DNA from: Clostridia bacterium
Lineage (GTDB): Bacteria; Bacillota; Clostridia; Christensenellales; CAG-138
Length of the DNA: 64,000 nucleotides
NCBI GenBank assembly: GCA_017435905.1
Contig: JAFSEB010000071.1
Location: 1-64,000 of the forward strand
Reading direction: 5' to 3'
Position numbers and translations under genes: made by a program. Shown here piece after piece: positions 43,972-52,871 of this stretch; within the stretch, counting starts at the first letter, position 1; each line of letters starts with the position of its first letter. A model generated the notes under the pieces. That model did no database searches. It had not been told where the DNA came from and saw only the letters and a list, made by a program, of their open reading frames with translations.

Positions 43972-45435
43972 TCAGCCGATGGAATAAAGCCGCAGCTTTT
44001 CCTCCGCCAGCCTGTCGATCTTTTCGATGTAGGTCTCAATGTTCTTCGGGTTTGGCACACGTTCCACCCTGCGTTCTGCATCGTAAATGCACTTTGTCAT
44101 GGCGCCTGCGCCGTGTGCCATAATGGAAGTGGTATCCTCCATCATATCGATGTTGTAGATGCACTCCTTCCCTGCCTTTGCATAGCCCACGTTTTCAAGG
44201 TTGCCGCGCATGTACTTCTGCCGGTACATGTAGTAGGGCTTCATTTGGAGCGCCTTTGCCGCCTCCGCACCGAGGGATACCATCTCCTCTGCCGCCTCCG
44301 CTTCGGGCAGGGGGTACTCATCGAGTTTTTCCACCAGACGGGAGGAGCGTTTGAGCGCCAGCGTATGCACGGTCAGGTTGTCGGGTCCAAGCGCTACAAT
44401 GGCATCAAGGGTGCGGCGCATATCCTCCGGCGTTTCGCCGGGAAGACCTGCGATCACGTCCATGTTGATGGAATCAAAGCCGGCGTTGCGTGCCATGTTG
44501 AAGGCGGTGACGATGGATTCCGGCGAATGGCTTCTGCCGATGAGTTCAAGGGTGCGTGCATTCATGCTTTGGGGGTTGATGGAAACACGCCCCACGCCGT
44601 ATTTGCGCAGAACTTTGAATTTTTCTTCCGTGATGGTATCGGGACGTCCTGCTTCCACGGTAAATTCCGTGCCGAAGCCGCCGTATTCGCAAAGGGCATG
44701 GTCAAGAAGCCTGTCAAGCTCTTCCGCCGTCAGCACGGTGGGCGTGCCGCCGCCAAGGTACATGCTGCGCACCTTTCTGCCCGTCTCCTTTATGATGCGT
44801 ACGCCGTGGGAGATATCCCGTTCAAGGGCAGCAAGGTAGGCTGCCATGTCAGTCTTTTTGGTGCGCACCTGAGAAGCAAAGGAGCAGTACAGACACCTTG
44901 AAGCGCAGTACGGGATACCGATATAGATATCCGCATCCGCCTTCGTCTGCGTGCGGAGGATGGGCATCTGCACGCCCACGATCTCCGATGCAAGGGAAAG
45001 CTTTTCCGGTGTAACATCGAAGTCCTCACGCATCATGCGAAGGGCTTCCTTTCCCCCTTCACGCTCTATGAGCTCCCGAAGCAGCCGTGTGGGACGGATG
45101 CCCGTCAGCGAGCCCCAGGGAAGCACAAGCCCCGTGGCTTCACGCATGGCACGGAAGGCAGCGATCTTCACCGCACGTTTGCGGCAGCGTTTTTCCTCCA
45201 GCGCATCGCCGGAGACGGCAGGGCGCTCATACACGGAAACGGCCTCCCGCCCGTCAAGGCAAATGCGTGCCGTAACGTGCCAAAGACCGTCCTTTTCTTC
45301 AAGAACAACGGCTGCGCTGTTGCCGGAAACGCTCATTCCCTCTGCAGGGACGATCTCCTCCATGGCAAGGAACAGCCGAAGTTCATCTGCGATATCCGCA
45401 AAAAATGCGGTTTCATTCGTATAAAGGCTTACCAT
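43972..45435 (-). CDS. hemZ: Coproporphyrinogen dehydrogenase-like radical SAM protein HemZ
   Basis: A 487-residue radical SAM enzyme of the HemN/HemZ group. An N-terminal extension of about 160 residues precedes the cluster motif YIGIPYCASRCLYCSF (CxxxCxxC, near residue 170), then LGGGTPTVL and VTVEAGRPDTI-like SAM-site segments. HemZ is typical of Firmicutes and usually sits after dtd and the hydrolase, as here. Oxygen-independent coproporphyrinogen oxidation is the nominal role, but it is unproven for many HemZ proteins. Its start overlaps the MBL gene by 7 bases. Confidence 0.9.
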   Translation of the reverse strand: MVSLYTNETAFFADIADELRLFLAMEEIVPAEGMSVSGNSAAVVLEEKDGLWHVTARICLDGREAVSVYERPAVSGDALEEKRCRKRAVKIAAFRAMREATGLVLPWGSLTGIRPTRLLRELIEREGGKEALRMMREDFDVTPEKLSLASEIVGVQMPILRTQTKADADIYIGIPYCASRCLYCSFASQVRTKKTDMAAYLAALERDISHGVRIIKETGRKVRSMYLGGGTPTVLTAEELDRLLDHALCEYGGFGTEFTVEAGRPDTITEEKFKVLRKYGVGRVSINPQSMNARTLELIGRSHSPESIVTAFNMARNAGFDSINMDVIAGLPGETPEDMRRTLDAIVALGPDNLTVHTLALKRSSRLVEKLDEYPLPEAEAAEEMVSLGAEAAKALQMKPYYMYRQKYMRGNLENVGYAKAGKECIYNIDMMEDTTSIMAHGAGAMTKCIYDAERRVERVPNPKNIETYIEKIDRLAEEKLRLYSIG

Positions 45436-46073
45436 TGTACATTGCCCCAGCTGCGCATGATGGGATTGTTGTCCCGTTCAAACTGCAGCGTCGTGCGCCG
45501 CATGTGGCCGGGATACACGGTATAATCGCCGGGCAAAGCAAACAGCGTGTATGCGATGGAAGAATAAAGTTCCTCCTCGCTGCCGCCCTTGAGGTCGCTT
45601 CTGCCAACGCTCAAACGAAACAGCGTGTCGCCTGCAAAGATGGTGCGTTCCTCTTCAAGCAGGAAGCAGACGCTGCCCTTGGAGTGACCCGGCGTATGGA
45701 GCACTTTTACCCTAAAGCCGGCAGCATCGAATACCTCGCCGCCTTCAAGCAGCACATCCGCCGTGCAGGGAGGCACCTTGATGCCTGCCATCAAAGAAAG
45801 GCTTGCCTTGAAATCGTGAAGCGCCGCCTCATCCGCCCGGTGGATGCAAACCTTTGCACCGTATTCCTGCTGCAGCGCCGCCACTGCAAGGATATGGTCA
45901 AAATGGCCATGGGTCAAAAGCACATGGGTGGGCACAAGTTTTTCCCGTTCCATGACTTCCTTCACGGCTTTGAAATCGGAAGGGTCCACCACAAAACAGG
46001 TTCCTTCCCGTTTGCCGTACATGATATAGGTGTTTACATCCAAAGGCCCCGTAAGCAGGGTGATGGGTTCCAT
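45429..46073 (-). CDS. MBL-fold metallo-hydrolase (glyoxalase II-like)
   Basis: A 214-residue metallo-beta-lactamase fold hydrolase. Metal ligands include LTHGHFDHILAV (HxHxDH), VLHTPGHSKGSVCF and FAGDTLF. ATG 46073 is taken because AAAGGAC stands 8 bases upstream inside the end of dtd. The position between dtd and hemZ matches YqgX-type genes. Thioester (hydroxyacylglutathione or bacillithiol-type) hydrolysis is plausible but not shown. Confidence 0.9.
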   Translation of the reverse strand: MEPITLLTGPLDVNTYIMYGKREGTCFVVDPSDFKAVKEVMEREKLVPTHVLLTHGHFDHILAVAALQQEYGAKVCIHRADEAALHDFKASLSLMAGIKVPPCTADVLLEGGEVFDAAGFRVKVLHTPGHSKGSVCFLLEEERTIFAGDTLFRLSVGRSDLKGGSEEELYSSIAYTLFALPGDYTVYPGHMRRTTLQFERDNNPIMRSWGNVQW

Positions 46074-46074
46074 A

Positions 46075-46521
46075 TCAGAAAGTCCTTTCGCTGTCAAGTA
46101 AGATGGTCACAGGGCCGTCGTTCACGAGGGCTACCTGCATATCCGCACCGAATTCGCCGGTCTCCACGGGAAGGGCTTCCCGAAGCCTGCGGATAGCCTC
46201 TTCGTAGAGGGGGATGGCTTTTTCCGGCCTTGCCGCATGGGAAAAGCTGGGGCGCCTGCCCTTTCGTGCATCACCGCAAAGGGTGAACTGGGATACCATC
46301 AGAATGGAGCCTTCCGCATCGAGGATGGAGCGGTTCATCTTGCCTTCCTCATCCTCAAAAATGCGGATCTTGAGAAGCTTGTCGCAGATATACTCCAAAT
46401 CTTTTTCCGTATCGTTCTCATGGATGCCGAGAAGCACCATGTAGCCTTTTTCGATCTTTCCCGTGACGGCGCCTTCAACGGTAACGGAAGCGCCATTCAC
46501 ACGCTGCACAACTGCACGCAT
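46075..46521 (-). CDS. dtd: D-aminoacyl-tRNA deacylase
   Basis: Removes D-amino acids wrongly attached to tRNA. It is a full-length 148-residue protein starting MRAVVQRVNGASVTVEG. The catalytic SQFTLCGDARKGRRPSFSHAA segment lies near residue 78 and the Gly-cisPro-like NDGPVTILLDS segment near the C-terminus. AGGAGG precedes the ATG, 22 bases after relA. It is commonly linked with relA in Firmicutes. Confidence 0.96.
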   Translation of the reverse strand: MRAVVQRVNGASVTVEGAVTGKIEKGYMVLLGIHENDTEKDLEYICDKLLKIRIFEDEEGKMNRSILDAEGSILMVSQFTLCGDARKGRRPSFSHAARPEKAIPLYEEAIRRLREALPVETGEFGADMQVALVNDGPVTILLDSERTF

Positions 46522-46543
46522 GTACTTCCTCCTGTTTGCCGGG

Positions 46544-48706
46544 TCAAACGTTGATCCTGTAGACCTCGTTGACCATGTTGACTTTTTTCATTTGCTTGAT
46601 GATGGATTCAAGCTGGTCCGCACTTGTGACATCAAAGGACATCTGCAGGTTCACCACATCGCCGGTGGTTTTGGCGTTCATGGATTTGATGCTGATATTG
46701 AGGTTCAAAAGCACCTGCGATATCTCAAGCAGCAAGCCCGCCCGTTCGCCTGCCTGCACCTGAATGCTGGCGGTATATGTGGTCTTGGCGGACTTTGTCC
46801 ATTCCACCTCGATGAAACGCTCCGGTTCCACCATCAGGTCGTCCATATTGGGGCAATCCTCCCGGTGGATGGAAACGCCTCTGCCGCGGGTGATGTACCC
46901 GACGATCTTATCGCCCGGCAGGGGGCTGCAGCAGTGGGCAAAGCGGATCACCATATTGGGATCGCCCTTTACGATCACACCTCTGCCCTGATGGTCGCCG
47001 GACTGCATCCGCTGTTCCTTTTGTTCCAGCCACTCGGCAGCCTGCTGTGCCTTCGCTTCTTTGCGGTACTGCTCCAGGAGCTTATGGAGCACCTGCCCGG
47101 TGGTGATGCCGCCGTAGCCGATGGCTGCGTAAACATCCTCCATGTTGGACATGTTGAAGCGCTTGAGGATATCGTCAAAATACTCATCCTTGGAAAGCTC
47201 GCTCAGCTGCCTGCCCTGACGGCGTGCGGCCTCCGACAGCATTTCCTTGCCTCGCTGGATGTTTTCATCCCTGTTGGCTTTTTTGAACCACTGGCGGATC
47301 TTCGCCTTGGCCTGCTGTGTTTTGACGATCTTGAGCCAGTCGCGGCTCGGGTTCGTATTGGGGGATGTGACGATCTCCACCACATCGTTGTTCTTGAGTT
47401 TATAATCGAGCCTGACGATGGCGCCGTTCACCTTGGCATGCTGCGCATGGTTGCCCACGTTGGAGTGGATGCGGTAAGCAAAGTCAAGGGGCGTGGAGCC
47501 CGTAACAAGGTCGATGATCTGCCCTCGGGGCGTGAGCACGTAAACGTAATCGCTGAAAAAGTCCTTGCGGATGTTTTCCACGAATTCACGGGTGTTATCC
47601 GCATAGTTTTCAAGCTCCAGCGCCTCACGCAGCCATGCAAGCTTGCTGTCAAGCTCATCCCGGTTGGCACGGCCCTCTTTGTACATCCAGTGGGCCGCAA
47701 TGCCGTATTCTGCGGTGCGGTGCATTTCAAAGGTGCGGATCTGCACCTCAAAGGGCATGCCCGTTTCGGAGAAGAGCGTTGTATGCAGCGAACGGTACAT
47801 GTTCGGCTTCGGCATGGCAATATAGTCCTTGAACCTGCCGGGGACCGGTTTCCAGATGGCATGGATGACGCCAAGGGCTGCATAGCAATCGTTGATGGTA
47901 TTCACGATGACACGCACGGCGATCAGGTCGAAAATATCCTGTACGCCCCTGTTTTGGCGGATGGTCTTTTTATAGACGCTGTAAAGGTGCTTCGGCCTGC
48001 CGTTGATCTGCGCTTCGATGCCCGCCGCCTCAAGCTGCCGCTTTGTGGTGGCGATCGCAGATTCAAGGGTCAGCATACGCTCACGCTGCTGCGGTTCGAT
48101 CTGCTTCTTCAAAGCCTGGTAATCATCCGGCCAAAGATACTGGAAGCAAAGGTCTTCAAGTTCGCCTTTGATGGCACCCATACCGAAGCGGTGTGCAAGG
48201 GGGGCGTAAACATCAAGCGTTTCCCGTGCCTTGCGAACCTGCTTTTCTTCCGTGCAGTATTCAAGGGTGCGAAGGTTGTGCAGGCGGTCCGTCAGCTTGA
48301 TGATGACCACACGCACGTCCTTTGCAATGGCAAGGAACAGCTTGCGAAGGTTCTCCGCCTGCGCTTCTTCCTTGCTCCAAAGCTCGCTTTTGCCGGTTTT
48401 GGTCAGCTTGGTGACGCCGTCCACCATGGTGGCGATATCCTCGCCAAACTGGGTGCGCAGCATTTCAAGCCCCACTTCCGGGCAATCCTCCACCACATCG
48501 TGAAGAAGGCCTGCGATGACCGTTCGGCTGTCCATGCCCATGTCAAAGAGCATGCGTGCCACCGCTTCCGGATGGGTATAGTAAGGCTCGCCGGATTCAC
48601 GCTTCTGCCCGCAATGGGCATTCTTCGCAAAATCGATCGCCTTATCAAGAAGCGCCATTTCTTCCGGTGCAAAACGCTCCGCACAGCAATTATGAAGATC
48701 GGTCAT
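46544..48706 (-). CDS. relA: Bifunctional (p)ppGpp synthetase/hydrolase (Rel)
   Basis: The stringent-response enzyme, 720 residues. An HD hydrolase domain (YYTHPEAVARMLFDMG and LLHDVVEDC near residues 40-70) is intact, so it is bifunctional Rel rather than a synthetase-only RelA. The synthetase domain (about 220-370), TGS (VLTPRGQIIDLVTGSTPLDFAYRIHSN near residue 385), a Zn-finger/CC region with HCCSPLPGD, and a C-terminal ACT domain follow in order. AGGAGGTGA precedes the ATG. It follows apt by 33 bases. Confidence 0.96.
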   Translation of the reverse strand: MTDLHNCCAERFAPEEMALLDKAIDFAKNAHCGQKRESGEPYYTHPEAVARMLFDMGMDSRTVIAGLLHDVVEDCPEVGLEMLRTQFGEDIATMVDGVTKLTKTGKSELWSKEEAQAENLRKLFLAIAKDVRVVIIKLTDRLHNLRTLEYCTEEKQVRKARETLDVYAPLAHRFGMGAIKGELEDLCFQYLWPDDYQALKKQIEPQQRERMLTLESAIATTKRQLEAAGIEAQINGRPKHLYSVYKKTIRQNRGVQDIFDLIAVRVIVNTINDCYAALGVIHAIWKPVPGRFKDYIAMPKPNMYRSLHTTLFSETGMPFEVQIRTFEMHRTAEYGIAAHWMYKEGRANRDELDSKLAWLREALELENYADNTREFVENIRKDFFSDYVYVLTPRGQIIDLVTGSTPLDFAYRIHSNVGNHAQHAKVNGAIVRLDYKLKNNDVVEIVTSPNTNPSRDWLKIVKTQQAKAKIRQWFKKANRDENIQRGKEMLSEAARRQGRQLSELSKDEYFDDILKRFNMSNMEDVYAAIGYGGITTGQVLHKLLEQYRKEAKAQQAAEWLEQKEQRMQSGDHQGRGVIVKGDPNMVIRFAHCCSPLPGDKIVGYITRGRGVSIHREDCPNMDDLMVEPERFIEVEWTKSAKTTYTASIQVQAGERAGLLLEISQVLLNLNISIKSMNAKTTGDVVNLQMSFDVTSADQLESIIKQMKKVNMVNEVYRINV

Positions 48707-48739
48707 TCGCTCACCTCCTTTTCTGTCGGACTATCGGGA

Positions 48740-49252
48740 TCAATACTTGATGACGGCACCCACGTCGTAGCCTTCCAAAACGCTGCGGCCGGGAAGATCC
48801 GTCAGTTCCATGGCAAAGCGGATGCCTGCAACAACGCCGCCCGCCTGCTCGATGAGCTTTGCGGTGGCAAGGGCGGTGCCGCCCGTTGCAAGAAGGTCAT
48901 CCACGATCACGCAGCGGCCGCCTTCCTTGATGGCGGTGGCGTCGATCTCAAGGGAATCGGTGCCGTATTCAAGGGCATATTCGTAGCGAAGAGTCTTGCA
49001 GGGCAGCTTGCCGGGCTTCCTTGCCAGCACAAGACCGGCGCCGAGGGTATAGGCAAGGGCGCTGCCGATGGCAAAGCCGCGTGCTTCCGGTCCAACGACG
49101 TAATCGATATTCTTATCCTTCAGCTCGGCGGCAAAGGTATCGATCAGGCAGCGGAAGGCTTCCGCATCCTTCAGGAGCGTGGAAACGTCACGGAAAAGAA
49201 TGCCCTCTTTGGGGAAATCGGGAACGGTACGAATGGTGTCCTGCAGGTTCAT
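48740..49252 (-). CDS. apt: Adenine phosphoribosyltransferase
   Basis: Salvages adenine to AMP using PRPP. It is 170 residues, with VVGPEARGFAIGSALAYTLG near residue 58 and the PRPP site VIVDDLLATGGTALA near residue 117. Its ATG overlaps the recJ stop as ATGA, so translation is coupled. The recJ-apt-relA order is classic for Firmicutes. Confidence 0.97.
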   Translation of the reverse strand: MNLQDTIRTVPDFPKEGILFRDVSTLLKDAEAFRCLIDTFAAELKDKNIDYVVGPEARGFAIGSALAYTLGAGLVLARKPGKLPCKTLRYEYALEYGTDSLEIDATAIKEGGRCVIVDDLLATGGTALATAKLIEQAGGVVAGIRFAMELTDLPGRSVLEGYDVGAVIKY

Positions 49253-51768
49253 GGTTGTCCCTCCTCAAGGTTTTGCGTTTGTAATTCAGCCCACCGGCTG
49301 TTTAAGATACGTTTTGCGTGCCCGTGCATCGTTTCAAGGGATGCGGCGGTGCGGAAAGTCAGACTTTCGGAAAGATCCCGCTTATCCTTCGGTGCTGCGA
49401 AACAAAGCTGTTCCCCCTCTCCCTTTTCAAGGAAGCCGAGTTCGGTGCAGATCTCCGCCGCAAGCATGCAGATATGGGATGGTGCCCCCGTTTCACGTGC
49501 AAAATGGTCGAGCAGCACCGCCCTGTTATAGTAGCTGCCGCCACGCCGTACAAGAGCCTTGTAAAACGGCACAAGGCTTGCCCGGTCAAAGGAAAGGCTT
49601 TGAAAATGGGAAGCCATATCCCCCTCTTCGGGCTTTGCAACGGCAATTGCCGCATGGGGCGCCAAGGCCGAAAGCGCATCGAGAATGCCGAGGGTAACGG
49701 GCGTATCGTATACGATCACGTGGCGGAAGCGTGAAACAGTCAGCGCATCGAGCACGGGTGCAAATACCGCCGCATGGTAGGCGCAGGGCTGCCTGAGGTT
49801 TTTCTCAAAGCCGATCTCCATCTTTGCGAACAGGTCTTCCTTTTCCGCAAAGCGGAGAAAGCGGATGGCGCCTGCCGGCGTAAAACAAAGCACCAGTGTG
49901 CCGGCGATGCCACCGGACAGCATCTGCTTCAAATATGCATCGGGATCATCTGCCAATGTGTAAGCACACATGGCATTCATATTATTATATCGAATATTGC
50001 ACGAGAATGCATCAATAAATTTCTTTCTTCTTGCTCCGATATACGCTTCCGCATCCGGTGCGGAGGCGGCACGGATGGCCCGCATTTCAAGCTGCAGGCT
50101 TTTTCTGCCGTTGAACTCGTTTACGGAGGGTACATACAGGATATCCGCACGGCCGTAATCGTTGATCTCATCAAACCGGTCGCCGGCATAAAACCAGACC
50201 GCCTCTTCGTAATGACCGCTTCCCTCAAAGGTGAGACGCAGGTGCTTACCGGATTCACCGATGCGCTGCAGGCGCTTTACCGCTGCGCCGTCCGTGCGGA
50301 ACACCGGCATGGGATTTCCCTCGCCAAAGGGCGCCAGCATGGCGATCTCCGCCGCAAGCTGCATGGTCAGTTCCCCAAAGGAGACCTTCTCCTCATAGTG
50401 GGCGGCAGGGCGGAACAGTTCTTCCGCTGCAGCCGTTCTGACGCTCGCATCAAAAGCCTCCCTGAAAGGCTCGAAGTTTTCGGGGGCAAGGGTCATTCCG
50501 GCGGCATAGGCATGTCCGCCAAAGCGCAGGAAAAAATGCTCGTTCTCCTTGAGAGCGGCATGAAGATCCACCCCTTCCACGGAACGGGCAGAGCCTGTCA
50601 AAAGGCCGTCGTGTTCCGAAAGCAGCACAACGGGTCTGTGGTAGCGCTCCGCAAGCTTGGATGCGGCAATGCCCACAACGCCGCTGTTCCAATCGGGGCT
50701 TTTCAGTACGATGGTGCGCTTGTCCGTCAGGTCATCCGCCTCGATGGCATGTACTGCATCCTCATACACGGCGCCTTCTTCCCGCTGGCGTGCCTGATTG
50801 AGCTGATCGAGCCGCTCCGCAAGCTGCAGCGCCCGTCCTTTTTCCGTTTCCGTCAGAAGGGAAACGCTCAGGGAAGCATCCTCCATGCGACCGGCGGCGT
50901 TGAGCCTCGGTGCGATGACGAACACAAGATCCCGGGATGTCAGCGTACGCTTCCGCTCCATCGCCACATCCTGCAGCGCACTGAGACCGAGGGGACAATC
51001 CCCCTTGTTGATGGCATGAAGCCCAAGTGCGGCAAACACCCTGTTTTCCCCCACAAGGGGGACCACATCCGCCGCCGTGGCGATGGCGGCAAGGGAGATA
51101 TAGGGCATGGCGGCATCCCGTCCGCCAAGGGCTTCGATCAGCTTGAAGGCAGTGCCTGCGCCGCAGATGTTCTTGTTCGGATAGGTACACCCTTCCACCG
51201 TGTGGCACAAAAGTGCCTCACAGGGCGGCAGTTCATCCCCGGGCAGGTGATGATCCGTGACGATCACATCCATGCCGAGTTCCCGACAGCGTTTCAGTTC
51301 ATGATTTGCCTTCACGCCGTTATCCACGGTGATGATCAGCTTTGCGCCGCGCTCCTTCAGCCGTTCCACAGCGCCCATGCTCATACCGTAGCCTTCCGTA
51401 TGTCTGGAAGGAATATGGTAATCCACATTGGCGCCCTCGCCCCTAAGGTAGAGAAGCAGCATGCTCGTGGCACAGACGCCGTCCGCATCGTAATCGCCGA
51501 AAATGAAGATCTGTTCCCCTTCCCGAACGGCACGGCGGATCCTGTTTACCGCCTTTTCCATGTCACGGAACAGGAAAGGATTGTGCAGCATGCTTTCAGA
51601 CGGGTGGAGAAATGCCTTTGCGGCAGCCTCATCGCAAATGCCCCTGCCGATCAAAAGGCGTGCCGTACGCAGGGAGACCGAAAGCGCACCGGAAAGCCGT
51701 GCAGCTTCCTGCAGCAGCACAGCATCTTCCTGTTGCGTCAGTTCGGTGGTGGGCAGATAACGAAGCAT
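49249..51768 (-). CDS. recJ: Single-stranded-DNA exonuclease RecJ
   Basis: A 5'-3' ssDNA exonuclease in recombination and mismatch repair. The protein has about 839 residues from ATG 51768. DHH-family metal motifs are IFIFGDYDADGVCATSMLL near residue 85 and VTDHHLPGDELPPCEALLCH near residue 160; the DHHA1 part has RFGGHAYAAGMTL near residue 400. It is longer than E. coli RecJ (577 residues) because of the extra C-terminal domain common in Firmicutes. AAAGGAA precedes the ATG at a long spacing. It heads a seven-gene operon behind the structured leader. Confidence 0.95.
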   Translation of the reverse strand: MLRYLPTTELTQQEDAVLLQEAARLSGALSVSLRTARLLIGRGICDEAAAKAFLHPSESMLHNPFLFRDMEKAVNRIRRAVREGEQIFIFGDYDADGVCATSMLLLYLRGEGANVDYHIPSRHTEGYGMSMGAVERLKERGAKLIITVDNGVKANHELKRCRELGMDVIVTDHHLPGDELPPCEALLCHTVEGCTYPNKNICGAGTAFKLIEALGGRDAAMPYISLAAIATAADVVPLVGENRVFAALGLHAINKGDCPLGLSALQDVAMERKRTLTSRDLVFVIAPRLNAAGRMEDASLSVSLLTETEKGRALQLAERLDQLNQARQREEGAVYEDAVHAIEADDLTDKRTIVLKSPDWNSGVVGIAASKLAERYHRPVVLLSEHDGLLTGSARSVEGVDLHAALKENEHFFLRFGGHAYAAGMTLAPENFEPFREAFDASVRTAAAEELFRPAAHYEEKVSFGELTMQLAAEIAMLAPFGEGNPMPVFRTDGAAVKRLQRIGESGKHLRLTFEGSGHYEEAVWFYAGDRFDEINDYGRADILYVPSVNEFNGRKSLQLEMRAIRAASAPDAEAYIGARRKKFIDAFSCNIRYNNMNAMCAYTLADDPDAYLKQMLSGGIAGTLVLCFTPAGAIRFLRFAEKEDLFAKMEIGFEKNLRQPCAYHAAVFAPVLDALTVSRFRHVIVYDTPVTLGILDALSALAPHAAIAVAKPEEGDMASHFQSLSFDRASLVPFYKALVRRGGSYYNRAVLLDHFARETGAPSHICMLAAEICTELGFLEKGEGEQLCFAAPKDKRDLSESLTFRTAASLETMHGHAKRILNSRWAELQTQNLEEGQP

Positions 51769-51786
51769 AGCCTGTTTTCGTTTCCT

Positions 51787-51889
51787 TTCAAATAAACAAA
51801 AGGCCGACCGGATCTGATACCGGGCGACCTTGCATATGATCGCTTGGTCAAACGCAGTCCGCCTTCCTAAGGGAATGCAGACTCCTTTT
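51787..51889 (-). ncRNA. Candidate structured leader RNA upstream of recJ
   Basis: From the predicted start near 51888 the RNA folds into three hairpins: AGTCTGC/GCGGACT capped by TTCC-GGAA; GACC-aa-GC with GC-aa-GGTC; and GGTCGCCCGG/CCGGTCGGCC followed by TTTTGTTT. The GGTC arm is shared by hairpins 2 and 3, so they exclude each other, as in an attenuator. The 5' AAAAAGG can also pair with the 3' CCTTTT. I do not recognise a known riboswitch or 6S/SRP consensus. A simple terminator for the upstream gene remains the alternative. Confidence 0.45.
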
Positions 51890-51894
51890 TGGTC

Positions 51895-51923
51895 ATTATA
51901 CACAAAACAGAAGGTTCCCACAA
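51895..51923 (-). promoter_or_regulatory. Promoter of recJ leader/operon
   Basis: Minus-strand TTGTGG (51923-51918), 17 bases, then perfect TATAAT (51900-51895), immediately after the stop of the upstream membrane-protein gene. Confidence 0.7.
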
Positions 51924-51925
51924 CC

Positions 51926-52321
51926 CTATTTTCCGATGAGCTGCCGCACCGCCCCTGCCGTCATGCCGGAAAGGAGACCAATCAGAAGATCACTCAGAAG
52001 CGCCTCTGAAACCACAAACGTATCCGACAAAACAGAAAACACCATAAACGCAAGCAGCGTATAAAACAGCCCCGTTAAAGCACCCGTAAGCCACCGCCGC
52101 CTTGCGCACCTGCGCACGGCAAACAGCGCTGCGGCAGCGGCAGAAAGCACCTTGATGAGCGCATTCACAAGGCGTATGCTTTCTGCCGGAAGCAGCTCTT
52201 TCCAAAGGGCAAGCGCATACAAAAAGATCAGCATGACGCTGACGAGTGCCCCAAGCATGCCGCCTTTTATCACTTCCATCCCCATGCGCGATGCCTTTGC
52301 GCCATTCCTCATGTTCTGCAT
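51926..52321 (-). CDS. TIGR04086/YrzE-like membrane protein
   Basis: A 131-residue integral membrane protein with about four hydrophobic helices (roughly 18-38, 48-67, 74-98, 105-128). The pattern GGMLGALVSVMLIFLYALAL and the length match the TIGR04086 family, of unknown function, usually found near yajC as here. GGAAGG precedes ATG 52321. A terminator separates it from yajC. It ends in TAG. Confidence 0.7.
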   Translation of the reverse strand: MQNMRNGAKASRMGMEVIKGGMLGALVSVMLIFLYALALWKELLPAESIRLVNALIKVLSAAAAALFAVRRCARRRWLTGALTGLFYTLLAFMVFSVLSDTFVVSEALLSDLLIGLLSGMTAGAVRQLIGK

Positions 52322-52363
52322 CAAAACACCTTCCTTCCGGAATAAATCTATGCGGCGGTATAT

Positions 52364-52394
52364 AAAAAAAGAGCTGCGCAGGCAGCTCTTTTTT
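52364..52394 (-). terminator. Intrinsic terminator of yajC
   Basis: AAAAAAGAGCTGC pairs with GCAGCTCTTTTTT between yajC and the downstream membrane-protein gene. Confidence 0.9.
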
Positions 52395-52409
52395 GCTGTA
52401 TTTCGGTTC

Positions 52410-52736
52410 TTATTTGACGGTGCCGTCTTCCATGGTGTTTTCCACAGCAACGTCTTCCACATTGGCGATAGCGCCGCGTGCAAACACGAGCTGTACACGG
52501 TCGGGGCCGACGGAGATGGTGATAACATCATCCTTTGCGCTCACAACAGTGCCGTAGATGCCGCCGATGGTGCGTACACGGTCGCCCGGCTTAATAGCAG
52601 CAAGCATTTCCTTGATCTTCTTTTCACGCCTGCGCTGGGGGATGATCATGATGAGCATCATGACGACCATCATGACGATGAGAAGGCCGCCGCCGCTGAA
52701 GAAAGTCCCCAGAGAATCCATAAAACCCGCGTTCAT
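52410..52736 (-). CDS. yajC: Preprotein translocase subunit YajC
   Basis: Accessory subunit of the SecDF-YajC export complex. It has 108 residues: one transmembrane helix (about 16-34), then IIPQRRREKKIKEMLAAIKPGDRVRTIGGIYGTVVSAKDD, the family hallmark. It has its own promoter and terminator. SecD/F genes are not adjacent, so it is detached from the usual cluster. Confidence 0.94.
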   Translation of the reverse strand: MNAGFMDSLGTFFSGGGLLIVMMVVMMLIMIIPQRRREKKIKEMLAAIKPGDRVRTIGGIYGTVVSAKDDVITISVGPDRVQLVFARGAIANVEDVAVENTMEDGTVK

Positions 52737-52804
52737 TCCGATAAATACCGTCCTTACTTCAATAATTCAATGCGCCGGCAGTTTTCATCCTGCCGTTCCA
52801 TAAA

Positions 52805-52834
52805 ATGATAATACGAAGGTGGGCATGCAGTCAA
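52805..52834 (-). promoter_or_regulatory. Promoter of yajC
   Basis: Minus-strand TTGACT (52834-52829), 18 bases, TATCAT (52810-52805). The leader contains a small hairpin CGGCAG/CTGCCG at 52776-52795. Confidence 0.55.
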
Positions 52835-52871
52835 GCACAATCGCCCATCCTTTTCATAATGTCACATTTTC

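Noticed and set aside
46463-49531. 1022-codon plus-strand frame opposite relA and apt
   Set aside because: It is the shadow of genes with full motif support, with no start signal.
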